Part shown: piece by piece, positions 42,870-50,602 of the stretch
Layout of the letters: the number at the start of each line of letters is the position of its first letter
Position numbering within the stretch: the first letter of the stretch is position 1
NCBI RefSeq assembly: GCF_002008315.2
Contig: NZ_MVDG02000001.1
Location: 620,001-684,000 of the forward strand
Length of the DNA stretch: 64,000 bases
Direction of reading: 5' to 3'
Source of the DNA: Arthrobacter sp. KBS0703
GTDB lineage: Bacteria > Actinomycetota > Actinomycetes > Actinomycetales > Micrococcaceae
Translations under genes and position numbers: made by a program
The notes under the pieces: generated by a model
Databases searched by the model: none
What the model saw: the letters and a program-made list of their open reading frames with translations, nothing else
Told to the model about the DNA's origin: nothing

Positions 42870-44174
42870 CTACTGTCGCTTGTACATCACGTTCGCGAGA
42901 TACCCGCTGCTGTCCGGAGCCTCCTGACGTTCTCTGAGGTAAGACCGGATGGTCACAGCTGTCCGGCTGTGCCCCAACTGTTGGGCAGCTTGGTCGATTG
43001 TCGCCGTTTCTGCAATGTATGTTCCCACTGAACGCCGGAAAGTATGAGGGGTGACGGTTTCGATCGGGGATGACTGACGGTGTTCCTGTTTCCTCCCGCC
43101 GGGAACATCTTCAGCCGGCAGATCATATGCGACCTGCAGTTCCTCGCGGACTGCACGCCAGCGCCGACGGAAGTTGTGGGGCTGCATCCATTTGCCGCCG
43201 CGAGCCGGAAATATAGCCCCATTGGGATTGGAACGCATCTCCATGGCTCGTCGGGCGCGGAGCATCGCCGCAACTTCCGGGCTGATACGAAGGTCAAGGA
43301 TTTTGTCGCCTGTCTTCAGGTAGTCGTGACGCAGCATGGGCTTGCCTTTCTCCCAACCCACTTTTCCGTTGATCTGCACCCAGTAGGAACTGTCATCCAA
43401 TTCGTCGATCCACACGTCATGCCACCGCAGTGCGAGGAGTTCTGAGATTCTCACCCCCGTGGCCAGGAACAATTCCACGCCATCGGGGATGTCCAGGTTT
43501 TGCGGCGGTCCCGGTCGCTTTGCGTTCATCTGAGCCTCTCCGTGTAGTCGCACGGAGGACAGAACTTTGGCCATGTCCTCTTTTTCGATGATCTGGACTG
43601 GCTTTTTCCTGGGCTTGGGGAGATAGGCCACTTGCCTCACCGGGTTGCCAGGAATGAGACCACGGCCGGCGCACCACTCCATGATGTTAGAAAGAACAGC
43701 CCGGTTATGTTCTGCTTTTGCGTAGTAACGGCCTCCGCTGACGATGCCGTGCAGAAAGTCTGCGCAGGCTTTGATGTCAACGTCAGTCAGCTTCAAGGCC
43801 CCGAGAGATGGCACGATGTCAGCCCTTGCCATACGTACGTACTCATACGCAGTGCTAACCCGCAGCGCTTTGCCGCCTTCCTCGATATATGAGATCCAGC
43901 TCTCAACAACTTCAGCGAAGAGTACCTCCGGCTCACGTCCCGGCGTCCTGTTGAGTTCCGCCGAGTGCTTCGCGGCGTCCTCTGCAGCCAGCGTTTGAAA
44001 GGCGGCGAGAAGGGCGTCCTCGGCCTTGCGTGCAGTGGTGCCGGTGCGAAAGCGCTGAAGGAGCTTCCCGTCCATAGTCTTGTATCGTCCGTTGGCCTTG
44101 TAGCTGCCGTCCGGCTGTCTCTTGGCGGGTGGAATTTTTCCCCATGACCCCGGTCGGGTCTCATGATTGGCCAC
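42870..44174 (-). CDS. Tyrosine recombinase / integrase
   Basis: 434 residues from a GTG that overlaps the excisionase stop (TAGTG). The N-terminal AP2-like arm-binding part (GSYKANGRYKTMDGKLLQRF) is followed by a SAM-like core-binding domain. The catalytic domain has Arg in FLATGVRISELLALRWHDVW, the H-x-x-R box in TPHTFRRSVGTYIAE, the second His in AAQQLGHSRTAVTIRSYL and the Tyr nucleophile in RSYLRERQ. It integrates and, with the adjacent excisionase, excises the element at the tRNA-Ala end 430 bp away. The C-terminal MYKRQ is genuine (TAC AAG CGA CAG) and not adapter-derived. Confidence 0.93.
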   Translation of the reverse strand: MANHETRPGSWGKIPPAKRQPDGSYKANGRYKTMDGKLLQRFRTGTTARKAEDALLAAFQTLAAEDAAKHSAELNRTPGREPEVLFAEVVESWISYIEEGGKALRVSTAYEYVRMARADIVPSLGALKLTDVDIKACADFLHGIVSGGRYYAKAEHNRAVLSNIMEWCAGRGLIPGNPVRQVAYLPKPRKKPVQIIEKEDMAKVLSSVRLHGEAQMNAKRPGPPQNLDIPDGVELFLATGVRISELLALRWHDVWIDELDDSSYWVQINGKVGWEKGKPMLRHDYLKTGDKILDLRISPEVAAMLRARRAMEMRSNPNGAIFPARGGKWMQPHNFRRRWRAVREELQVAYDLPAEDVPGGRKQEHRQSSPIETVTPHTFRRSVGTYIAETATIDQAAQQLGHSRTAVTIRSYLRERQEAPDSSGYLANVMYKRQ

Positions 44175-44404
44175 TATGCTGCCCTCGGCATCACTCGCTG
44201 GGCAGCCAGCCATTCAGCCAGATCCTCGATCGCGTAGACGACGGCGCCGTCCAGTTGACGATAGTAGGGCGGTCCCTTCCGCTGGGCCGCCCAATTGGCC
44301 AAGGTCCCGGGAGAGCGGCGCAAATATGCCGCCGCTTCTTCTCGTGTCATCAATTCCGACGGCATCCATGAAGGGCCGTTTGCTATTCCGTCTGCTGTGT
44401 TCAC
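44174..44404 (-). CDS. Excisionase-type HTH protein
   Basis: 76 residues from a GTG at 44404. ELMTREEAAAYLRRSPGTLA followed by KGPPYYRQLDGAVVYAIEDL and AEWLAAQRV is a MerR-like HTH_17 excisionase domain. It directs the coupled integrase toward excision. The frame continues upstream to 44644, where it reads through the antisense of the tRNA remnant (GFEPLTSSMRT), a well-known false N-terminus, so the short start is used. Confidence 0.8.
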   Translation of the reverse strand: MNTADGIANGPSWMPSELMTREEAAAYLRRSPGTLANWAAQRKGPPYYRQLDGAVVYAIEDLAEWLAAQRVMPRAA

Positions 44405-44601
44405 AGAGAGTCCTATGCGCCTCGATGGCCGAGAGCGGTCACTTTGCGCAGGACCGGGGGAATAACACTTTGCATAACACTTTGGGCGTGAACGAGCGTG
44501 AATCGGATGTGACCGAGCGTGAGGCAACGTGAGCTTGATTCCGCGTAACGGCGCGCTATAGAACTCTTTCGTGAGCAAGCGTGAACTCACGTTATCCACA
44601 G

Positions 44602-44643
44602 TTCGCATCGAAGAGGTCAGGGGTTCGAATCCCCTTAGCTCCA
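44602..44643 (+). other. Attachment site: 3' part of tRNA-Ala(CGC)
   Basis: The 42 bases fold as the 3' part of a tRNA: anticodon loop TTCGCAT (anticodon CGC), stem CGAAG, variable AGGTC, T arm AGGGG-TTCGAAT-CCCCT, acceptor TAGCTCC and discriminator A. U70, the 3' half of the G3:U70 pair that identifies tRNA-Ala, is present. The 5' half is absent: sequence upstream of the loop is unrelated. This is the expected att site of a tyrosine integrase cutting in the anticodon loop. The intact tRNA gene should lie at the other end of the element. Confidence 0.85.
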
Positions 44644-44701
44644 CAGACTTCAGGCTTCACAGGTACTTGCGGCGGGCGCCTTGCCCGCTCCACCCAGCCG
44701 C

Positions 44702-45211
44702 TCAGCAGCCGCTGGTTTGTTCGTCTTCCAGCTCTTCGTCGGACTGGATACGGCGCAGCACGGACAGCCGCTCCGCGATGCGGGCAAGGACCGATGCCTC
44801 CTCAACCGGCGCGGCCGCACTCCGTCCGGATGCTTCCCAGTCGAGGGGACCGGCGCCGACCAGGATCAGCACCCTGTCCCGCTCATGGAGCACTCCCACC
44901 AAGCCCAGGAACCGTTGCCAGGCAGCCGGCGTGCCGGCGGCGGCCTGCGCAGCCGGTGAGGGGATGCCATCGATCACACACGACGGAAATTGGCCAGCAA
45001 GTGCAAGGTAGTCAGCGTCTGTGCGGGGCCCGGAGCACAACTCGCTGAAGCTGACCCAGAGGACGTCCGGGTCAGCGCTCTTGGCGGTCAGGGGCCCCGA
45101 GGCGAGGGCCAGCACCTGCTGCTGCGGGGGCGAGGGCCGGAACAGTCCGTAGGCGCCCAGTTGCCGTTCGGTTCCAGGGGTGATGATCAGCCCCCGCTGG
45201 AATTCGGACAT
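44702..45211 (-). CDS. ZapE/AFG1-like C-terminal domain protein without P-loop
   Basis: 169 residues. DVLWVSFSELCSGPRTDADY, QFPSCVIDGIPSPAAQAAAG and WQRFLGLVGVLHERDRVLIL match the C-terminal half of AFG1/ZapE ATPases. The N-terminal Walker A/B region of that family is absent. It is the first gene on the chromosome side of the att site. It could be a truncated zapE or a family of stand-alone C-terminal domains. Four bases separate it from corA upstream, suggesting co-transcription. Confidence 0.55.
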   Translation of the reverse strand: MSEFQRGLIITPGTERQLGAYGLFRPSPPQQQVLALASGPLTAKSADPDVLWVSFSELCSGPRTDADYLALAGQFPSCVIDGIPSPAAQAAAGTPAAWQRFLGLVGVLHERDRVLILVGAGPLDWEASGRSAAAPVEEASVLARIAERLSVLRRIQSDEELEDEQTSGC

Positions 45212-45215
45212 GACT

Positions 45216-46211
45216 CTAGAGCCAGCCTTTCCGCTTGAAAATCACGTACATCAGGGCGGCTGTTCCGGCCATGAGGCCGATCGCCATGGGATATCCGAAA
45301 ACCCAGTGCAGTTCCGGCATGTGATCAAAGTTCATGCCATAGACGCCCGCGACAAAGGACGGCGCGAAGAAAATAGCCGCCCACGACGAAATCTTCTTCA
45401 CTTGCTCGTTCTGTTCGGCGCTGGCTTCGTTCTGCCGGTTGGCAGTCAGCGTGCCGTCCAGCGTGAGAGCGTTCTGCAGGAGGTCCCGGAAGGAATTCGC
45501 GCGGGAAAGGACCCGCTCCACGTGGTCCTCCACGTCCCGGAGGCTGTGCTGGAGGTCCGTGTTCACCTCGTACTTCTGGAATCCCGACTTGAGCTGGTCC
45601 ATCATGGGCGGAAGCGGTTGGATGGCCCGCTGGAATTGAATGACTTCGCGGGCGAGTTCGTAGATACGGCGCGACACCGTGGAATCGCCGGAGAACAGCT
45701 GGTCCTCGATCTCGTCGATGTCGTTTTCCAACCCCGCAATCACCGGGGCGTAATCATCCACCACCTGGTCCAGGAGGGCGTAGAGCACCGCTTCGGGCCC
45801 GTGGCGGAGGAGGTCGGGGCGGGACTCCAGCCGGCGCCGGACATGCCCCACGCCGGACATTTCCGCGTGGCGAACGGTCACGACGAAGTTCCTGCCGGTG
45901 AAGATGTGGAGTTCGCCGAACTCCACCGTCTCCGTGTCGTCTCGGTACCTGGCGGGCCTGAGGACAGTGAAGAGGTTGTTGCCGTAGCGCTCCAGTTTGG
46001 GCCGCTGGTGCGCGGAGATGGCGTCCTCGACGGCGAGCTCGTGCAGGTCGAATTCCTCCGCGACGGAGGCCATCTCCGCTTGGGACGGCCGGTACAGGCC
46101 AATCCACGCCATGCCCCCGTGCCTGGCAAGCGTCTCAAACGTCTGCTCAAGGCTCTCCGGTTCGGCGCTCCGGACGCCGTCAACGTAAACGGCGTTATCG
46201 ATGATGGTCAC
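45216..46211 (-). CDS. corA: CorA magnesium/cobalt transporter
   Basis: 331 residues, normal CorA length. A cytoplasmic alpha/beta domain (FDLHELAVEDAISAHQRPKL is the typical motif) and a long stalk helix precede two C-terminal helices. The first ends in the signature GMN (FVAGVYGMNFDHMPELHW) and the second is MAIGLMAGTAALMYVIFKRK. It is a pentameric Mg2+ (and Co2+) uptake channel in the cell membrane. No defects seen. Confidence 0.93.
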   Translation of the reverse strand: MTIIDNAVYVDGVRSAEPESLEQTFETLARHGGMAWIGLYRPSQAEMASVAEEFDLHELAVEDAISAHQRPKLERYGNNLFTVLRPARYRDDTETVEFGELHIFTGRNFVVTVRHAEMSGVGHVRRRLESRPDLLRHGPEAVLYALLDQVVDDYAPVIAGLENDIDEIEDQLFSGDSTVSRRIYELAREVIQFQRAIQPLPPMMDQLKSGFQKYEVNTDLQHSLRDVEDHVERVLSRANSFRDLLQNALTLDGTLTANRQNEASAEQNEQVKKISSWAAIFFAPSFVAGVYGMNFDHMPELHWVFGYPMAIGLMAGTAALMYVIFKRKGWL

Positions 46212-46254
46212 AGTCGGCAGGTCTCCGTCACGAGGCTCAGGACACCGAAGGGCA

Positions 46255-46680
46255 TCAGGACATTGCGCCGATGATGGCGCCGGCAGCTGTCATCGCAACC
46301 AGGTCGTGGCCGGAATCGATGAGCGTTACGGCTACGGGGCGTCCGGCGAAGCCGTTGTGGATGACGTGCCCGCCGGCACGGAAGATAACCGCCAGGACCA
46401 GGGCGAACAACCCGCCGGCCGCCGCGTTGTCCAGTCCCAGTTTGCCGATCAGCACGGCGAGCAGCACGGCCGTCAGCGCCGCGGCAACCATCATGGGCAG
46501 CCAGATCCCGGCTCCGCCCTCGGTGTTCTTGAGGTCCTCTTCAGTTTTGCCGATTCCTGCCATCCATCTGTTTCCCAGAACTGCGGGCAGGTACCAAACA
46601 AAGCCGATTGCCATGCTGGCGATGAAGGCAAGAAGCACGGCGAGCCAGTTGATGTGGGTTATGTAAGAGAGCCAATCCAT
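46255..46680 (-). CDS. DUF1761 membrane protein
   Basis: 141 residues. INWLAVLLAFIASMAIGFVW followed by YLPAVLGNRWMAGIGKTEED is the DUF1761 signature, with four hydrophobic helices in total. Function unknown. It lies between corA and an Lrp-type regulator, all on the minus strand. Confidence 0.8.
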   Translation of the reverse strand: MDWLSYITHINWLAVLLAFIASMAIGFVWYLPAVLGNRWMAGIGKTEEDLKNTEGGAGIWLPMMVAAALTAVLLAVLIGKLGLDNAAAGGLFALVLAVIFRAGGHVIHNGFAGRPVAVTLIDSGHDLVAMTAAGAIIGAMS

Positions 46681-46791
46681 CTTCGAATCCTATTCCCCAA
46701 GCGAGGCGCCGCCCGCCGGTCAGCCGCCCGGCCGTGTCGGGAGGGTCTGAGCTCCTTGGGCTTAGGCTCCCTGGACTGAAGCTCCCCATGC

Positions 46792-47298
46792 TTACCCACC
46801 CTGGACTGAGGCTCCCTGGACCAGACGGCTGATCAGCGGCTCGGTCCGGTATTGGATGTGCGTGTGGAGCGCCAGCACGGTTTCGGTCCGGATCACCCCC
46901 TTGATCCGCAGGATCGAGCGCAGGGCGGCCTGCAGGTTGTGGGTGTCCGTTGCCACCACGCGGCACCAGACGTCGCCGCGGCCGGAAATTTCATGCACCT
47001 CGAGGACCTGGGGAATCAGCCGCAGGGCACCCACCACGCCGTCGAGCTCGCGGTGCGTCACCTCGATCGTCACGAAGGCGACGACGTCGTAGCCCACCGA
47101 TTCGAGGTCGATCTCGCGGCCGCCGTCGTGCAGTATGCCCGAGCGCAGCATCCGCCGGACGCGCGACTGTGCGGTGTTCCGGGCGATGCTGAGCTTGTCG
47201 CTCAGTTCGCCGATCTGGATCCGCGGATCGCGGACCAGTTCGAGCAGGATCTTGAGGTCTGTGGGGTCCAGGGTGTTCAAATCATCACTCCGGTTCAT
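46792..47298 (-). CDS. Lrp/AsnC-family transcriptional regulator
   Basis: 168 residues. The N-terminal HTH (LDPTDLKILLELVRDPRIQI, ELSDKLSIARNTAQSRVRRM) and the C-terminal AsnC/RAM ligand domain (FVTIEVTHRELDGVVGALRL, GRGDVWCRVVATDTHNLQAA) are complete. It is divergent from the MFS gene at 47452 with a 150-bp gap, which it may regulate. Short imperfect repeats (GGCTCCCTGGAC-like, near 46765-46820) overlap its 3' end. Confidence 0.88.
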   Translation of the reverse strand: MNRSDDLNTLDPTDLKILLELVRDPRIQIGELSDKLSIARNTAQSRVRRMLRSGILHDGGREIDLESVGYDVVAFVTIEVTHRELDGVVGALRLIPQVLEVHEISGRGDVWCRVVATDTHNLQAALRSILRIKGVIRTETVLALHTHIQYRTEPLISRLVQGASVQGG

Positions 47299-47451
47299 GT
47301 TTTAGGTCCAAGATTGACGGTTTTGATCAATATTCCCACGGAACAAGGTGATGGTACGCACTCCTGCCTCATTCTGTAGGTATCAATTTCCGTTCGCGGG
47401 GCAGCTCCCACAAGGGGCCGGTGCCGCGGAAACACAGGCAAGGGTACGGGC

Positions 47452-48696
47452 ATGACCGTCTTTAGCGAACTTCGGATGCGTCCGGCTGCCGCTGGCCGCT
47501 GGAGTTGGAATGCGTCAAACACCTCGCGGCTGGTGATGGCCGGCGTCGTCATCTTTACCCTCCTGGTGGGGGCAAACCTGGCGACGCCCCTCTACCCGCT
47601 GCTGCAGGCCAAGCTCGGCATCAGCACCCTCGGCGTCACCGTGGCGTTTTCCGCCTATGTCCTGGCCCTCGTCTCCACCCTCCTGCTGGCCGGTCACTGG
47701 TCCGACCACATCGGACGCCGGGCGGCCCTGCTGCTCGCCGTGCTGACGGGGCTCGCGGGAGGCTTCGTTTTTGCGCATGCCGATAGCCTGCCCTCGCTGT
47801 GTGCAGGGCGCGCGCTCCAGGGCATCGCCGTGGCCCTCGCCACGGGTGCCAGTTCGGCCGCGCTGCGTGAGCTCCTGCCGCAGCGGCCGGAGTGGGCCTC
47901 ACGGTTCACCCTCCTGGCCTCCGCGGGCGGGGTGGCGGCGGCCCGGCGATCGGCGGCGTGCTGTCCCTCCTGCCGGGACCGACCTCCACGCCGTACTTTC
48001 TGCACTCCCTGGTCCTCCTTGCACTGCTGGTCCCGCTCTACCTGCTCCGCGCACGCCCGGCCATCAAGCCGGCCGTCGGGCCGCGCCCGCTGAAGGCCCT
48101 GGCGCCGCGCCGCCCTGTCTCTTATACACATCTGCGAGGCGCGCGGCGCATTCTGGCTGGCGGCCGCCGTCGGATTCCTCAGCTTCGCCGTCTTCGGTTT
48201 CTGCCTCTCCCTTGCGCCGGGATACTTCGCCCGCATCGTCAGGGTTGATTCCCGTCCCCTGATCGGCGTGCTTTCCGGACTCACGCTCGGTGCCTCCGCC
48301 CTGAGCCAGCTGATCGGCGTCCGCGGCAGGTTTGCCGTGCCGGCCGGCCTGGCGGTGCTGGGAGGATCCGTGATGCTCATCGCCGCCGCGGCTGCCTGGA
48401 CCAATCCCTGGCTGCTGATCGGTGCGAGCCTCGCGGCCGGCGTCGGCCAGGGCATCGCCTTCCGGACCGTGTTCAATGACGTGGCCGGCAAGGTGGAGGC
48501 TTCCCGCCACGCCCAGATCATCAGTACGGTCTATGTGATCACGTACCTGGGCAGTGCCGTTCCGGTCATCGGGCTGGGACTTGCGACGGCGGCCGTCGGC
48601 CTGGACGGGGCCGTGGCGGGTTTCGTTGTGCTCTGCGGCATCGCCGCTGCGGTACTGGCCGCACTATCGCTGCGCCAGAGCCTCTGCGCGGCCTGA
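47452..48696 (+). pseudogene. MFS transporter, broken by a frameshift and an adapter
   Basis: The parts of one 12-helix major facilitator lie in shifting frames. The first runs from 47452 (LVGANLATPLYPLLQAKLGI, WSDHIGRRAALLLAVLTGLA). After about 47940 the frame changes, and adding one G (GGVAAGPAIGGVLSLLPGP) repairs it. An adapter at 48115-48133 then replaces a short coding stretch. Coding resumes EARGAFWLAAAVGFLSFAVF and ends at 48696. Both breaks look technical, so the living cell may have an intact gene of about 415 codons. The substrate is unknown. Confidence 0.8.
48115..48133. other. Nextera/Tn5 mosaic end (assembly artefact)
   Basis: Exact 19-bp CTGTCTCTTATACACATCT inside the MFS gene, in single form. 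It creates the false peptide VSYTHL on the plus strand and MCIRDR on the minus strand. Confidence 0.96.
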
Positions 48697-48799
48697 GGTC
48701 TCGCCGCGGACTGAGCCTTGCGGCCTGAACGGGTCCGGCCTGAACGGGTCCTGCCTGAGTCGGGCACGGGCAAGCCGAAGGTCAGCACGCGGAACCGCC

Positions 48800-48877
48800 T
48801 TGCAAAGGTTTGATTGCAAAGGTCCTGTTGCAAAGAAGGCGTTGCAAATAAAACATTGCAAAGATTTATTTGCAAGC
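48800..48877. repeat. Six TTGCAA motifs at an exact 14-bp period
   Basis: TTGCAAA/G starts at 48800, 48814, 48828, 48842, 48856 and 48870; intervening bases vary. The array ends about 14 bp before the start of the ArsR-like gene at 48891, so it overlaps the expected promoter. The palindromic core and strict spacing suggest cooperative binding, most simply autoregulation by the downstream regulator (inference). The MFS gene ends just upstream. Confidence 0.85.
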
Positions 48878-48890
48878 GTAGCCTTGGCGC

Positions 48891-49601
48891 ATGGAAACTA
48901 CTCCGCAGGCCGGCAGGAACGACTCGAACGACGTCGAGGAGCTCCCGTTTCCGGTCCGCAAGATGGACACCGCGTCCCTGAAGGCCCTCGCCCACCCGCT
49001 TCGGGTGCAGATCCTGGAGATGCTGTCGCGCTACGGGGCGCAGACCGCCTGCGGCCTTGGCGAGTTGCTGGGGGAGTCCAGCGGTTCCACCAGCTATCAC
49101 CTGCGCCAGCTGGCCAAGCACGACTTCGTCCGTGAGGTTGAGGGTAAGGGAACCGCCAGGGAGCGGTGGTGGGAGCGGCCGCGCGGCGCCCTGCAGGTCT
49201 CATCCCCGGAACTCGCCAACTCGCCCGCGACCGAGGAGGCCTCACGGCTGGTCAGCCGCGAGTTCGAGCACAGCCGCCAGGCGGTCCTGGCCGACTTCAT
49301 GACCCACGGTGTTGAAGCCCTGGACAGCCACTGGCTTCACGCCGCCACCATCAACACCTCCAATGCGCGGATGAACGCCGAGCAGTTGGGGCGGTACGCC
49401 CGCGCCGTGGAGGCCTACGGGCACCGGCTGCTGGAGGAGATCCGGGACGAGGGCGAGCAGGAAGGCGCCCGTCCGGTGCAGATCCATTTCAATGCGTTCC
49501 CGATCCTTGGCGTTCCCGCCACGGCAGCGAGCCGCGGCACCCGCAAAGCAGCGAAAACAAAGTCCACTCCGAAAACAGATGCCGAAAGGAAAGAGCCATG
49601 A
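48891..49601 (+). CDS. ArsR-like winged-helix transcriptional regulator
   Basis: 236 residues. The winged-helix domain at about residues 25-90 reads LKALAHPLRVQILEMLSRYG, CGLGELLGESSGSTSYHLRQ and LAKHDFVREVEGKGTARERW, an ArsR/HTH_20 pattern without the metal-binding ELCVCDL box. A C-terminal helical region of unknown role ends in a Lys/Thr-rich tail. The gene sits directly behind the 14-bp TTGCAA array and downstream of an MFS gene, and it overlaps the next gene (ATGA). Confidence 0.82.
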   Translation: METTPQAGRNDSNDVEELPFPVRKMDTASLKALAHPLRVQILEMLSRYGAQTACGLGELLGESSGSTSYHLRQLAKHDFVREVEGKGTARERWWERPRGALQVSSPELANSPATEEASRLVSREFEHSRQAVLADFMTHGVEALDSHWLHAATINTSNARMNAEQLGRYARAVEAYGHRLLEEIRDEGEQEGARPVQIHFNAFPILGVPATAASRGTRKAAKTKSTPKTDAERKEP

Positions 49602-49852
49602 GCGCTCTATCGATCAGCCGGTCAGTCCCGGGCTCCGCCTACCGGCGTGCGTCCTTCATCGAAACCGCGGCCGTGCGCGTGGGTTCCGGACTGGTTGCCT
49701 GGGCAGAAAGCCGCCGCACCCGGCCCGAGGAAGTGGTGCGGCAGCTGGAGGCCGCGGCCCTGCGCCGCGACGAACTGAATCTGCTCCGGGCGGACATGCT
49801 GGGCGCCGCCCACTCTGGCCTGCCGGCCCCAGCGCTGAGTCACCTGCAGTAG
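49598..49852 (+). CDS. Hypothetical protein coupled to the ArsR-like gene
   Basis: 84 residues, mostly helical and Arg/Ala/Leu-rich (FIETAAVRVGSGLVAWAESR, EEVVRQLEAAALRRDELNLL). Its ATG overlaps the upstream TGA, so it is translationally coupled. It resembles small actinobacterial partner proteins of winged-helix regulators. Function unknown. The adapter region begins 45 bases after its stop. Confidence 0.6.
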   Translation: MSALSISRSVPGSAYRRASFIETAAVRVGSGLVAWAESRRTRPEEVVRQLEAAALRRDELNLLRADMLGAAHSGLPAPALSHLQ

Positions 49853-49896
49853 GCCGGCCCGGCCCGGCTGACGGCCCGGCGCGGTCATGCCTGCCG

Positions 49897-49915
49897 CTGT
49901 CTCTTATACACATCT
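49897..49915. other. Nextera/Tn5 mosaic end (assembly artefact)
   Basis: Single 19-bp CTGTCTCTTATACACATCT. Only a GC-rich orphan scrap of 28 bp (49916-49943) separates it from the next junction. Confidence 0.96.
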
Positions 49916-49943
49916 CCGGCCGCGCCGCCGGCGCCCGTTAGTC

Positions 49944-49981
49944 CTGTCTCTTATACACATCTAGATGTGTATAAGAGACAG
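49944..49981. other. Nextera mate-pair junction adapter (assembly artefact)
   Basis: Full 38-bp head-to-head mosaic-end pair. It truncates the 3' end of the following minus-strand Lrp gene, giving false C-terminal residues CLLYTS. Together with the element at 49897 it marks a doubtful join. Confidence 0.97.
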
Positions 49982-50469
49982 TGGTTGCCCTGGATATGTT
50001 CGAACACGAGCGTGGTTTCGGTGTGGCCCACTACGGGGTCGGTCGCCAGATTGTCCAGGACCCAGTCCCGCAGGTCCTCCGTGGTGGCGACGGCGATGTG
50101 CAGCAGGTAGTCCACGGAGCCGGAGGTGTGAAACGTTGACAGCACCGCAGGCAATTTAGGCACGCGGGCCGTGAAGCGGTCGATCTGCTCACGGTCGTGG
50201 GCGCGGAGCCGGACGGCGATCAGGGCTTGGACCGACCGGCCGATTGCTGACAGGCTCAGCTTGGCCTCAAACCCCTGGATGATGCCGCGTTCGGAGAGCG
50301 CACGCGTGCGCATCAGTGCGGTGGAGGGCGCGATGCCCACCATTTCGGCCAGCTGCTTGTTGGAGATCCGGGCGTCGTCCACCAGCGCAGCCAGCAGGCG
50401 CTCGTCGATGGCGTCCAGCGGCTCGTTATTTCCTGCTCCGGACCGAATATTCTTCGCGATGCTGCTCAC
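49982..50469 (-). CDS. Lrp/AsnC-family regulator, C-terminus cut by adapter
   Basis: About 162 genuine residues. The HTH (LDAIDERLLAALVDDARISN, KQLAEMVGIAPSTALMRTRA) and AsnC ligand domain (LIAVRLRAHDREQIDRFTAR, FHTSGSVDYLLHIAVATTED) end at VFEHIQGNH, where the adapter begins; only a few terminal residues are missing. It is divergent from the Cys/Met-metabolism enzyme at 50603, a common arrangement for Lrp regulators of amino-acid enzymes. CGAATATT-like motifs in the shared region (near 50447, 50536, 50580) may be binding sites. Confidence 0.88.
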
Positions 50470-50602
50470 GGACCCTCCTCAAATCGTTCTGAGTTCATCA
50501 TAGACTCGAGATTCCGGCCGATCCATTCACATGCACTGTCCCTCTCCGAATATTTGCCAGATACTTGCGGCATTCAATGGCGAATAATTCACAAGGAGTA
50601 TT

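Noticed and set aside
42870..42890. C-terminal residues MYKRQ of the integrase, identical to the adapter-derived peptide
   Set aside because: The DNA here (TAC AAG CGA CAG TAG) differs from the mosaic end, so this is a coincidence and the integrase end is genuine.
44405..44644. N-terminal extension of the excisionase beginning ELRGFEPLTSSMRT
   Set aside because: It is the antisense translation of the tRNA remnant, a common mis-annotation. The HTH domain begins after the GTG at 44404.
48800..48877. CRISPR array
   Set aside because: The repeats are only 6-8 bp with a 14-bp period and there is no cas gene. This is an operator-type array.
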